Shown piece by piece: positions 27,864 to 36,169 of a DNA stretch of 64,000 nt. Source of the stretch: Alteromonas sp. 1_MG-2023 (GTDB taxonomy: Bacteria; Pseudomonadota; Gammaproteobacteria; Enterobacterales; Alteromonadaceae); the NCBI RefSeq assembly GCF_030547075.1, contig NZ_JAUOQH010000001.1, forward strand, positions 248,001 through 312,000. Direction: 5' to 3'. Every line of letters starts with the position of its first letter. Position 1 is the stretch's first letter. The position numbers and the translations under genes are program-made. Below the pieces are notes generated by a model. It saw only the letters and a list, made by a program, of their open reading frames with translations. It did not search any database and was not told the origin of the DNA.

Positions 27864-29888
27864 ATGAAGATTACAGTAGCCACTCGCGTTATCGGCGGGT
27901 TTGTCGCAATCACCTGTCTGCTGATTATCATTAGCGTAGTCTCGCTGTTTAACCTTAATTCTATTGGTGCGGCCACCGAAGAAGTTAACGATGTAGCACT
28001 TCCTACAGTAGCGGGGAGCAATGCGCTAAAAGCCAACTTCCTAAATATGGGCAGATTGACCTTCGAAGCCTACATTGAAGAGAGCTTATCTGGACTACAA
28101 GAAAAACGCACAGCATTCAATCAAAGCCGAGATATGTTTGAAGCCGAGTATAAAAAGCTTGCTACTGCGGTTGCTAATGAACCTGAACTTCAAAGCAAAT
28201 TAAATACCGTACGCGCTTCCTACGACAGCTATATTAAAAACGTTGAAGCCGTTTATTCGAACCATCAGAAATTTATGGATCTTCGAAACACCATCGACGA
28301 CCGTTTAGGTGATGCAGAAGACAACGCTGACGACGCTTCTACTTACTTACTAGACTTTTCTGACCTTGATGCGGTGCAAGGAGATGCAAATCTTAGACGA
28401 GCTGCTGACATTGGTAGCCAACTAGAAACCTCGTTACTGTCTCTACTTACTGTTTCTTACGAATATGTAAAAACCGAAACCCTCATTCGCTCACAAACCC
28501 TAGGTAACGAAGTGAACTTGGTGGTAGACAAAGTGGCCACCTTGCTAAGCGATATGGGTCAGGCAGCTGGACAACGAGATCAGTCTGGCACTTTAGATGA
28601 TATTAATGAACTGGTGAATGAAGCACTTAACGCAATAACTGCTAACAATGGCGTAATGGCATTGCATGTAGAAAGACTAGAACGCAGAAATGATTCAGAA
28701 GCGGCGCTAAATGCATCGGATAAGAACATTGCAAATGGTATTGTCGAGCTTGAACAGCTGCTCGCCCTTGCCGATGCAAAAGCGAAAGATGTAGAGAACC
28801 AAGTTAACGGCGCTATCACGTCGGGCAATGTCATCATTATCGCGGTTGTCATATTTTCAATTTTGATAGCGGCGGTTATTGGCTATGTCACAGTAAGAGC
28901 CATTACACGCCCGCTTTACCGCGTAAACGAATTACTTACAGTGGCCTCTTCTGGCGACTTAACTCACCGTTTAGACGACTCAGCAGAAGATGAGTTTGGC
29001 CTGTTGGCTAAAAACTGTAATAACCTAATTGGTAACCTCAAAGAGTTAATCTCTGGTATTAATACCCGTGCTGAACAACTTGCTGCAGCATCAGAGCAAA
29101 CTTCGGCGGTTACCGCACAAACTACTCATTCAATCCAAGATCAAAAATCACAAATTGGCCAAGTGGCAACAGCGACTACAGAAATGCACTCAACCTCGCA
29201 ATTGGTAGTGCAAAACGCTGAAGATACGCTGAGCCAAATTCGCCATGCTGATGCAGAGGCTGAAAATGTACGTCAAATTTCGCTTGAGAATAAACGTATT
29301 ATCGAAATTCTAGCTAAAGACGTTCAAGACGCTGCAGATGTTATTAACAAACTTCATCAAGACAGTGCCAGTATCGGTGGCATTCTTGATGTTATTCGCG
29401 GTGTTGCGGATCAAACCAATCTACTAGCCTTAAATGCTGCCATTGAAGCTGCACGTGCGGGTGAGCAAGGTAGAGGCTTTGCGGTAGTTGCTGATGAAGT
29501 ACGTACGCTAGCGAGCCGAACGCAACAGTCTACGCAAGAAATTAACGCTATGATTGAAGTACTTCAAGCGGGTGCTGAACGTGCTGTATCGGTAATGAAT
29601 CAAGGTAAAGAGCAAACTGTAGCCTGTGTAGAGCAAACAGAAAAAGCCACGTTGGCGCTAGATATTATTTCTGATGCCGTACATAAAGCCCATGATGTTA
29701 GCTCTCAGATTGAACAATCAGCCCGTGAGCAAAACACCGTTTCGCAAGAGATTAGTGAGAAACTTGAGACTATTGTAAACATCGCGGAAGAAACTACGTC
29801 GGGTGCACAGCAAACCTCTGATTCAAGCCATGAAGTGGCAAGGCTTGCAGAAGAGTTACAGCAATCTATTCGTCAGTTTAAGGTGTAA
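27864..29888 (+). CDS. Methyl-accepting chemotaxis protein
   Basis: Membrane chemoreceptor of 674 residues. TM1 is about residues 9-30. The periplasmic helical ligand domain spans about 31-318; no family-specific ligand motif is recognisable. TM2 is about 321-343, HAMP about 344-395 (ending near [15 protein letters not shown]), followed by the signalling domain with the conserved hairpin tip in [20 protein letters not shown]. No C-terminal CheR-binding pentapeptide is present. The ATG at 27864 has AGGAG 6 nt upstream; earlier in-frame codons lack a ribosome-binding site. Transcription from the sigma-28 site at 27692-27718 would tie it to the flagellar regulon. Confidence 0.95.
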   Translation: MKITVATRVIGGFVAITCLLIIISVVSLFNLNSIGAATEEVNDVALPTVAGSNALKANFLNMGRLTFEAYIEESLSGLQEKRTAFNQSRDMFEAEYKKLATAVANEPELQSKLNTVRASYDSYIKNVEAVYSNHQKFMDLRNTIDDRLGDAEDNADDASTYLLDFSDLDAVQGDANLRRAADIGSQLETSLLSLLTVSYEYVKTETLIRSQTLGNEVNLVVDKVATLLSDMGQAAGQRDQSGTLDDINELVNEALNAITANNGVMALHVERLERRNDSEAALNASDKNIANGIVELEQLLALADAKAKDVENQVNGAITSGNVIIIAVVIFSILIAAVIGYVTVRAITRPLYRVNELLTVASSGDLTHRLDDSAEDEFGLLAKNCNNLIGNLKELISGINTRAEQLAAASEQTSAVTAQTTHSIQDQKSQIGQVATATTEMHSTSQLVVQNAEDTLSQIRHADAEAENVRQISLENKRIIEILAKDVQDAADVINKLHQDSASIGGILDVIRGVADQTNLLALNAAIEAARAGEQGRGFAVVADEVRTLASRTQQSTQEINAMIEVLQAGAERAVSVMNQGKEQTVACVEQTEKATLALDIISDAVHKAHDVSSQIEQSAREQNTVSQEISEKLETIVNIAEETTSGAQQTSDSSHEVARLAEELQQSIRQFKV

Positions 29889-29928
29889 TTGTAGAGTTGA
29901 AACAACTACTTGGTTCAATCTGAAAAAT

Positions 29929-29961
29929 AAAAAGGGAAGGTGTTTAACCTTCCCTTTTTTT
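29929..29961. terminator. Bidirectional terminator between the chemoreceptor gene and lysC
   Basis: AAAGGGAAGG / loop / CCTTCCCTTT with an A-run before and a seven-T run after, between two converging genes. Confidence 0.9.
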
Positions 29962-30034
29962 ATGCTTTTTTGAACTGTTTTAGTAACTAATCAAATAGCT
30001 AATTAATTAACCAAGTGAGCAATGAGTAGCTCTA

Positions 30035-31399
30035 CTATTCAAAAAGCGCTTTATGTAAGTCCTGAACAATTTTATCGCTGTCAGTCTGGTTCACTAAAAA
30101 CGACAAGTTGTGCGGGTTCGCACCAAAACAAATCATGCGTAAGTTGAAATCGGATACCGCAGCAAAAATCTTGCTAGACACACCAATCGCCGTTTGCATG
30201 TGGTTACCTACCACAGTAACTAAGTCGTAACCGTTCTCTACTTTCACATCACAAATAGTTTCAAGTTCTGCAATGGTTTCTTTGTTTAACCGTTGTGCCA
30301 CTGAATTAGCCGGATTGTCTAAGGTAAACGACACCGAGATTTCTGATGTCGTTACCAAATCCACACTTAGCTTGTGCTTCGCGATAATAGCAAAAACCTG
30401 CTGTAGGAAGCCCTGTGCGTACATCATCTTAGGCGTTTTCACCGTCACCATAACTTGGTCTTTACGGCGAGTGATGGCGCGATAAGGAGGCTCTTCAACA
30501 CAATCACGTACAATCCAAGTACCGCCTTTTTCTGGCTCTTTACTTGAACCTACAAACACTTTGATATTTTTACGAAGTGCAGGTTCCATAGTAGCGGGAT
30601 GAAGCACCTTAGCACCAAAGGTCGCCATTTCAGCCGCTTCTTCAAAGCTAAGTTCTGGTAACGGGCGAGCAGCTGCAGTAATACGTGGATCGGTAGTATA
30701 AACTCCAATCACATCGGTCCATATTTCACAGGCATCGGCGTCTAAGGCTTCAGCAATAAGCGCAGCGGTAAAGTCAGAACCACCACGACCTAATGTGGTA
30801 GTGCGACCTTCATCATCAGCACCCACAAACCCTTGCGTTACCACAATAGCATTTTCAATTTCAGGGGCCAGCAACTGCTTTGCCAAGGCTTCTATAGTGT
30901 CAATTTGTGGTACTGCTTCACCAAACTCACTGTCGGTGCGCAATACTTTACGTACGTCAAAGTTCATGGTTGTTACATTTTTTTCAGCCACTTTTTGCTC
31001 AGCCAAAACAGCACTAAACATCAGTGAAGACATACGTTCACCCATAGAAAGCAACTGGTCTTTTAAGTCGTTTCTATGCAAAATTTCTTCATGGAAGGCA
31101 AGAGAACGCATCTCTTCCAGCAAATCGTTTAGTTTAGATTCAACCGTACTTTTATCAGCAAGCTTGTTGAGAATGGCAATTTCAATATCAACAATAGACT
31201 GGCAGGTTGATTCTATTTGCTCTTGGGTAAGTGGGCTGTGCGCCAAATTCACAAGGTGGTTTGTCACCCCTGCTGATGCACTGACTACCACAATGCGAGT
31301 CGCACTGTTTGAGGCAACAATACGCGCGCAGTTTTGCATCACTTCATAGTTCGCAACACTGGTTCCGCCGAACTTGGCGATGGTTAAAGCATTTGCCAC
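30035..31399 (-). CDS. lysC: Aspartate kinase, lysine-sensitive type (LysC-like)
   Basis: First step of the aspartate family pathway (Lys, Thr, Met). It is a monofunctional kinase of 454 residues: catalytic domain with IAKFGGTSVANY near the N-terminus and TLGRGGSDFTAALIAEAL around residue 205, then two ACT domains (about 315-450). Length and ACT arrangement match the E. coli LysC class rather than ThrA or MetL. The 72-bp gap upstream is too short for a lysine riboswitch and shows only a small hairpin (ACCGG..GAA / TTCGCACCGGT). Confidence 0.93.
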   Translation of the reverse strand: MANALTIAKFGGTSVANYEVMQNCARIVASNSATRIVVVSASAGVTNHLVNLAHSPLTQEQIESTCQSIVDIEIAILNKLADKSTVESKLNDLLEEMRSLAFHEEILHRNDLKDQLLSMGERMSSLMFSAVLAEQKVAEKNVTTMNFDVRKVLRTDSEFGEAVPQIDTIEALAKQLLAPEIENAIVVTQGFVGADDEGRTTTLGRGGSDFTAALIAEALDADACEIWTDVIGVYTTDPRITAAARPLPELSFEEAAEMATFGAKVLHPATMEPALRKNIKVFVGSSKEPEKGGTWIVRDCVEEPPYRAITRRKDQVMVTVKTPKMMYAQGFLQQVFAIIAKHKLSVDLVTTSEISVSFTLDNPANSVAQRLNKETIAELETICDVKVENGYDLVTVVGNHMQTAIGVSSKIFAAVSDFNLRMICFGANPHNLSFLVNQTDSDKIVQDLHKALFE

Positions 31400-31471
31400 G
31401 ATTTTACTCCGAATTTCCTTTACCGAGCATGTTGCTCGATACTGACCGGCGAATAGATCATTCGCACCGGT

Positions 31472-31921
31472 TTAACGATTAATTTCTATCTGGTCACCCA
31501 CACTTATATTGTGTGAAGCGAACCACCCTTGGTTCATTTCTAGCGCGTAGAGTACCTCTTTAGTTGCCTGCACAGACGTTAGGTCGTGAGGCTCTAGAGG
31601 TTTTATATCTGTAATTACGCCATTTCTGTCGATATAGGCGACATCTAAAGCAACATTCGTATTCTTCATCCACATACTGGCGTATCTTGACGATGCAAAC
31701 TTAAACAACATTCCACAATCATCACACAGTGATTTTCTGAACATTAACCCTTGGGCGCGTTGATCAAAAGAATGTGCGTATTCCATTTGGTAAAGTTTGC
31801 CATCAATTTTTATCGATATTTGGTCAAACTCTACGCTAGGCTCCATCTGTGCATTGGCATTTAAAGCGCCATATCCTAGAAGCACAAAAAGCGCGATTGC
31901 AATGAAAGTAGTTTTAGCCAT
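31472..31921 (-). CDS. DUF192-family exported protein
   Basis: Protein of 149 residues with a signal peptide (MAKTTFIAIALFVLLGYGALNANA, cleavage near 24) and a DUF192 fold. Typical segments are YQMEYAHSFDQRAQGLMFRK, MLFKFASSRYASMWMKNTNVALDVAYID and the C-terminal YALEMNQGWF. Function is unknown across the family; it is usually periplasmic. It stands alone between lysC and the acnB terminator and needs its own promoter. Confidence 0.88.
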   Translation of the reverse strand: MAKTTFIAIALFVLLGYGALNANAQMEPSVEFDQISIKIDGKLYQMEYAHSFDQRAQGLMFRKSLCDDCGMLFKFASSRYASMWMKNTNVALDVAYIDRNGVITDIKPLEPHDLTSVQATKEVLYALEMNQGWFASHNISVGDQIEINR

Positions 31922-31941
31922 TAGACATTCCTTTTACCCAT

Positions 31942-31975
31942 AAAAAAAGCCGGACACTTACGGTGCCCGGCTTTG
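31942..31975 (-). terminator. Rho-independent terminator of acnB
   Basis: AAGCCGG.CAC / TTA / GGTG.CCGGCTT stem followed by seven T on the minus strand, 17 nt after the acnB stop. Confidence 0.92.
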
Positions 31976-31991
31976 TAGTTTATACACTAAA

Positions 31992-34604
31992 TCAGGCAAC
32001 ATTCAACGTTGGAATGATATTGGCCTTCGCCTCTTCTTCTGCCTTCTTAAAACTTGGCATTTTATCAAAGTTTAAGTAGCGGAATACTTCAGACGACATG
32101 GAGTTAATTTTACTCGCATATTCCATGTATTCTTCTGCCGTAGGAATACGGCCAACGATAGCGCCTACCGCCGCCAATTCAGCCGATGTGAGGTATACAT
32201 TCGCCCCATCACCTAAACGGTTAGGGAAGTTACGAGTTGAAGTAGATAATACTGTGGTGCCTGCATCTACACGAGCTTGGTTACCCATACACAGTGAACA
32301 ACCTGGCATTTCAGTACGAACGCCTACCCTGCCATAAATATTGTAGTAGCCTTCTTCCATTAACTGAGCCTTATCCATTTTCGTCGGTGGCGACATCCAC
32401 AAACGGGTAGGTAAGGTTTTATTAAACTGCTCAAGTAACTTACCTGCAGCACGGAAGTGGCCAATATTTGTCATACACGAACCAATGAAGACTTCGTCTA
32501 CGTTTTCACCGGCTACGTCTGATAAGGTTTTCGCATCATCAGGGTCGTTGGGGCAACACACAATAGGCTCTTTAATATCGTTGAGGTCTATCTCGATAAT
32601 TTCTTTGTACTCAGCATCTGCATCGGCGCGCATAAGTTCAGGATTAGCCAACCACTCTTCCATCTTTTGAGCACGGCGCTCAAGGGTACGTGGGTCGCCG
32701 TAACCTTCGTTAATCATCCAACGAAGCATAGTGATGTTTGAGTTTAGGTATTCAGCAATAGACTCTTCTGAAAGGTTAATACTACAGCCCGCCGCTGAAC
32801 GCTCTGCCGATGCGTCAGACAATTCAAATGCTTGCTCTACCGTTAGGTGCTCAAGCCCTTCAATTTCTAGTACGCGACCAGAGAACGCATTAATCTTGCC
32901 TTTCTTCTCTACGGTGAGTAAGCCTTGCTTAATACCGTATAACGGAATGGCGTGTACTAGGTCACGCAGGGTAATGCCTGGCTGCATTTCGCCCTTAAAT
33001 CGAACCAGAATAGATTCAGGCATATCAAGGGGCATGACACCGGTAGCGGCAGCAAACGCGACTAAGCCAGAACCTGCAGGGAACGAAATACCCAGTGGGA
33101 AACGGGTATGTGAGTCGCCACCTGTACCTACCGTGTCTGGCAATAGCATGCGATTTAACCAGCTGTGAATGATGCCGTCGCCTGGGCGAAGGGATACACC
33201 ACCTCGGTTCATCATGAAATCTGGCAAAGTGTGCTGTGTTTCAATATCAACGGGCTTAGGATAGGCCGCGGTGTGACAGAAAGACTGCATGGTTAAGTCG
33301 GCTGTGAAACCAAGGCAGGCTAAATCTTTCAGCTCGTCTCGCGTCATAGGACCTGTGGTATCTTGCGAGCCCACAGTGGTCATTTTAGGTTCGCAATAGG
33401 TGCCCGGGCGAATACCTTCAACGCCACACGCTTTACCTACCATTTTTTGGGCAAGAGTATAGCCTTTGCCGGTATCGACAGGTTGCTCTGGGGTGCGGAA
33501 CAAATCTGTTGCGCCTAAACCTAATGTTTCTCGTGCTTTTTCAGTTAACGCGCGGCCAATAATAAGGTTGATTCGTCCACCAGCGCGTACTTCATCTAAA
33601 ATCACTTTAGATTTATAGTCGTATTCAGCTAATACTTCGCCGGTTTCATGATTGGTGATTTTGCCTTCAAACGGGTAGATGTCGATAACATCGCCCATAT
33701 TCATTTTTTCTACATCGGCTTCAAATACTAAGGCGCCGGCATCTTCCATCGTATTGAAGAAAATGGGTGCCACTTTGCTACCAATACATACACCGCCGCC
33801 GCGTTTATTAGGTACGCCGGGTAAGTCTTCACCAAAGAACCACAATACGGAGTTAGTTGCTGATTTACGTGATGAACCAGTCCCTACCACATCACCTACA
33901 AAGGCAACGGGATAACCTTGGTTTTTCACATCTTCAATTTGTTGCATTGGGCCTTTAACGCCATGCTCTTCTGGCTCTAAGCCATCACGGGTCATTTTAT
34001 AAGCCGCTAAAGCGTGAAGGGGAATATCAGGGCGCGACCATGCATCAGGTGCTGGCGATAAATCATCGGTATTGGTTTCACCGGTCACTTTAAATACTGA
34101 GTATGTGATTTTGTCGTCCATTAATTTACGCGACGTAAACCACTCACCCTCTGCCCACGACGTAATAATGTCTGTGGCAAATTCATTTCCGGCTTTATGT
34201 TTTTCTTCAACATCATGGTAGGCGTCAAACATAAGCAGGGTGTGCTTAAGTTCTTTAGCCGCGAGGGGCGCTAGGTTTTCATCGTCGAGAAGCTCAACCA
34301 ATGTCACGATGTTGTATCCACCATGCATATTGCCTAGAAGTTCAACGGCCTTTTCTTTTGAGATTAACGAGCAGCTGTCGTCACCTTTTACGATAGCGCT
34401 TAGGAAACCCGCCTTTACATAAGCGGCCTCATCAACGCCCGGAGGAACGCGTTCAGACAATAATTCTAATAGGTTGTCTGCTTCACCTTCTGGTGGATTC
34501 TTAATTAACTCAACCAAGCCTGCTACCTGTTCAGCATTTAGCGGCTTAGGAGGGATCCCTTCAACAGCACGTTCTTCTACATGTTTGCGATAGTCTTGTA
34601 ACAC
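31992..34604 (-). CDS. acnB: Aconitate hydratase B (2-methylisocitrate dehydratase)
   Basis: TCA-cycle aconitase of the AcnB class. The GTG at 34604 is chosen as start: AGAGGAAG lies just upstream, and VLQDYRKHVEERAVEGIPPK aligns with the E. coli N-terminus (MLEEYRKHVAERA). It has 870 residues (E. coli 865). It contains the HEAT-like N-terminal domain (to about 160), the swivel domain, and the catalytic core with [4Fe-4S] cysteines in GSCMTNIGHF and PGCSLCMGNQ. A second, divergent paralogue is encoded 1.6 kb upstream at 36170-38983. Confidence 0.96.
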   Translation of the reverse strand: MLQDYRKHVEERAVEGIPPKPLNAEQVAGLVELIKNPPEGEADNLLELLSERVPPGVDEAAYVKAGFLSAIVKGDDSCSLISKEKAVELLGNMHGGYNIVTLVELLDDENLAPLAAKELKHTLLMFDAYHDVEEKHKAGNEFATDIITSWAEGEWFTSRKLMDDKITYSVFKVTGETNTDDLSPAPDAWSRPDIPLHALAAYKMTRDGLEPEEHGVKGPMQQIEDVKNQGYPVAFVGDVVGTGSSRKSATNSVLWFFGEDLPGVPNKRGGGVCIGSKVAPIFFNTMEDAGALVFEADVEKMNMGDVIDIYPFEGKITNHETGEVLAEYDYKSKVILDEVRAGGRINLIIGRALTEKARETLGLGATDLFRTPEQPVDTGKGYTLAQKMVGKACGVEGIRPGTYCEPKMTTVGSQDTTGPMTRDELKDLACLGFTADLTMQSFCHTAAYPKPVDIETQHTLPDFMMNRGGVSLRPGDGIIHSWLNRMLLPDTVGTGGDSHTRFPLGISFPAGSGLVAFAAATGVMPLDMPESILVRFKGEMQPGITLRDLVHAIPLYGIKQGLLTVEKKGKINAFSGRVLEIEGLEHLTVEQAFELSDASAERSAAGCSINLSEESIAEYLNSNITMLRWMINEGYGDPRTLERRAQKMEEWLANPELMRADADAEYKEIIEIDLNDIKEPIVCCPNDPDDAKTLSDVAGENVDEVFIGSCMTNIGHFRAAGKLLEQFNKTLPTRLWMSPPTKMDKAQLMEEGYYNIYGRVGVRTEMPGCSLCMGNQARVDAGTTVLSTSTRNFPNRLGDGANVYLTSAELAAVGAIVGRIPTAEEYMEYASKINSMSSEVFRYLNFDKMPSFKKAEEEAKANIIPTLNVA

Positions 34605-34963
34605 GATGTCTTCCTCTTGATGTCGCTTGCGCAATGGGGATAAACGGTCTTGTACGGTCTTAACGCAAGGTCTGTTTAAAAATACCTCATAAGTATAACG
34701 ATTAACCTACCTAAATTAAATTTTTGAGGCTTTTTATTCGTTTATAGTCATCATTCAGACACTTAATATTGAACGATTAAAGCTATTAAAAAAACACAAA
34801 TCAAACTTTAAAACTAATTAATGTTTTCAGCTTATTATTTCTGAGATCGCTCCCTGTCATCATTACTAGCCATCATTGCCAGTCATCACTCCCTGTCATT
34901 AGCAGCATGGAGATTACCACTGTTAACACCTGCTATGCCTAAACACCACAGAGGTATAACGTC
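34605..34963. other. Intergenic region upstream of acnB
   Basis: A+T-rich promoter-bearing stretch with no coding frame. Its upstream part carries a 13-bp tandem repeat array (34843-34907). No recognisable operator was found. Confidence 0.6.
34843..34907. repeat. 13-bp tandem repeat, about five degenerate units
   Basis: GTCAT/GCCAT recurs exactly every 13 bp at 34856, 34869, 34882 and 34895, and a fifth unit (GAGATCGCTCCCT) precedes them at 34843. The unit is close to GTCATCACTCCCT. It lies between the ligase stop and the acnB promoter. Confidence 0.8.
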
Positions 34964-35956
34964 TTATAAATTTGGTAAGTCTTTGGCTGGGCGAATATGC
35001 CTAAAGCTCGCGAAGCGGGGAATACCTTTTTTTGTTAAGCCAAAATATTTAAACGTTATCCAACTGTTCATTGGGGGCGGATATTGACGCTGTTTCATAC
35101 TAAACCCTGTTCCAATTTTAAATTGTATACCCTCGGGCGTCTCTACAATAAGAGAGCCCAGCATGCCCGCGAACTTCCCTTTTCCTTCTACATAGCCAAT
35201 CACTTTGGCTTCTGCATCGCTATACCGTTTCGCTTTTAATAACTGATTACTGCGCCCGCTCTGATAAAAAGCTCCTTTGTGATGTAGTATTAAACCTTCA
35301 CCGCCCTTCGCGGTGACCTCATCTATTTTCGCTTCAAGAAGCCGCTGAGAACTCAGCGTAAATTGTGAGATCATAGCCAAATTACTGCTATTTGCTCCCC
35401 TCACTAGAGACTCCATCGCAGACACGCGCGAGGCAAAAGGAACATCGCTGATGGGCATATCGAACACCATCATCTTCACTGCCCTCCAGCGCTCATCTGG
35501 CGTATGGCTAAGTACAATAGAAGCGATAGCTTCAAAGCTGCTCCGCTGCGTCCATAGTTCTCCATCAAGAGCTACATTAGGCCAATTATCGGTAAACCAC
35601 TTAGGTGCATAGATAACATTTCCGTTTCGGGTAATAAGCTGCGTACCGGTCCAGCGGGCACGCACGCCATCTAACTTCTCGCTAATGAAGTACTCAGCAA
35701 TATTGATGTTATCACTTGCCTTGTAGGTCGCTGCAGTTTGGATAGGCGTTATAGCCTGCTCGGGCACCTGTTTATTAGAATTAGGCATTGGCCTATTGAC
35801 GTTTGGCATAAGCTTGGCGACGTTAGGCATTGGCTTTGCAGCGCTAGGTATTGGCTCAGCAGTGTTAGACATTGCGTGAGTGACGGGAGCAGCCAATGAA
35901 ACAGTAGACCAGCTTATCGCGAGTATTAGCAGTAAGAAAAAGGGTTTGAAATTCAT
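34964..35956 (-). CDS. Periplasmic ATP-dependent DNA ligase (Lig E type)
   Basis: Minimal ATP-dependent DNA ligase with an export signal. Residues 1-22 (MNFKPFFLLLILAISWSTVSLA) form a signal peptide. Residues 29-67 are a Met-Pro-Asn repeat linker, followed by the nucleotidyltransferase domain with the adenylated lysine in SEKLDGVRARW (K94), the DGELW motif, GGEGLILHHKG and LLKAKRY, and then a short OB domain. It has 330 residues in all. The ATG at 35956 fits the signal peptide; the upstream TTG at 35998 is unlikely. Known Lig E proteins are periplasmic and proposed to act on extracellular or incoming DNA. Not a replacement for LigA. Confidence 0.92.
   Translation of the reverse strand: MNFKPFFLLLILAISWSTVSLAAPVTHAMSNTAEPIPSAAKPMPNVAKLMPNVNRPMPNSNKQVPEQAITPIQTAATYKASDNINIAEYFISEKLDGVRARWTGTQLITRNGNVIYAPKWFTDNWPNVALDGELWTQRSSFEAIASIVLSHTPDERWRAVKMMVFDMPISDVPFASRVSAMESLVRGANSSNLAMISQFTLSSQRLLEAKIDEVTAKGGEGLILHHKGAFYQSGRSNQLLKAKRYSDAEAKVIGYVEGKGKFAGMLGSLIVETPEGIQFKIGTGFSMKQRQYPPPMNSWITFKYFGLTKKGIPRFASFRHIRPAKDLPNL
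35768..35872. repeat. 21-bp coding tandem repeat in the ligase gene, five units
   Basis: Encodes MSNTAEP, IPSAAKP, MPNVAKL, MPNVNRP and MPNSNKQ, a seven-residue unit repeated five times between the signal peptide and the catalytic domain. The unit length keeps the frame, so copy-number change would only alter the linker length. Confidence 0.85.
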
Positions 35957-36042
35957 TTCGGCATTCTTGTTTAAAACAAAAAAGCTTACGCTGTTCAACT
36001 TATGAGTAAACTGGGCTTAGGACGGGTTTACATGAAGGTTTA

Positions 36043-36102
36043 GAATACAGGTGGGAATACAGGTAGGAGTACAGGTGGAGATACAGATGGAAATAGAGAT
36101 AT
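36043..36102. repeat. 12-bp tandem repeat, five units
   Basis: GAATACAGGTGG, GAATACAGGTAG, GAGTACAGGTGG, AGATACAGATGG and AAATAGAGATAT follow one another without gaps. The array sits between the terminator of the second aconitase gene and the ligase gene, in the ligase promoter region. Confidence 0.92.
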
Positions 36103-36131
36103 AAAAAAGCCCCAACCGAGGTTGAGGCTTT
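36103..36131 (-). terminator. Rho-independent terminator of the second aconitase gene
   Basis: AAGCC.CAACC / GAG / GGTTG.GGCTT stem followed by six T on the minus strand. It directly abuts the 12-bp repeat array. Confidence 0.85.
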
Positions 36132-36169
36132 CACACTAATTATCATTTAACCAAGGGTTAAATTTGAAC

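Noticed and set aside
31400..31471. Lysine riboswitch before lysC
   Set aside because: The gap is only 72 bp, far too short for an L box; only one small hairpin is present.
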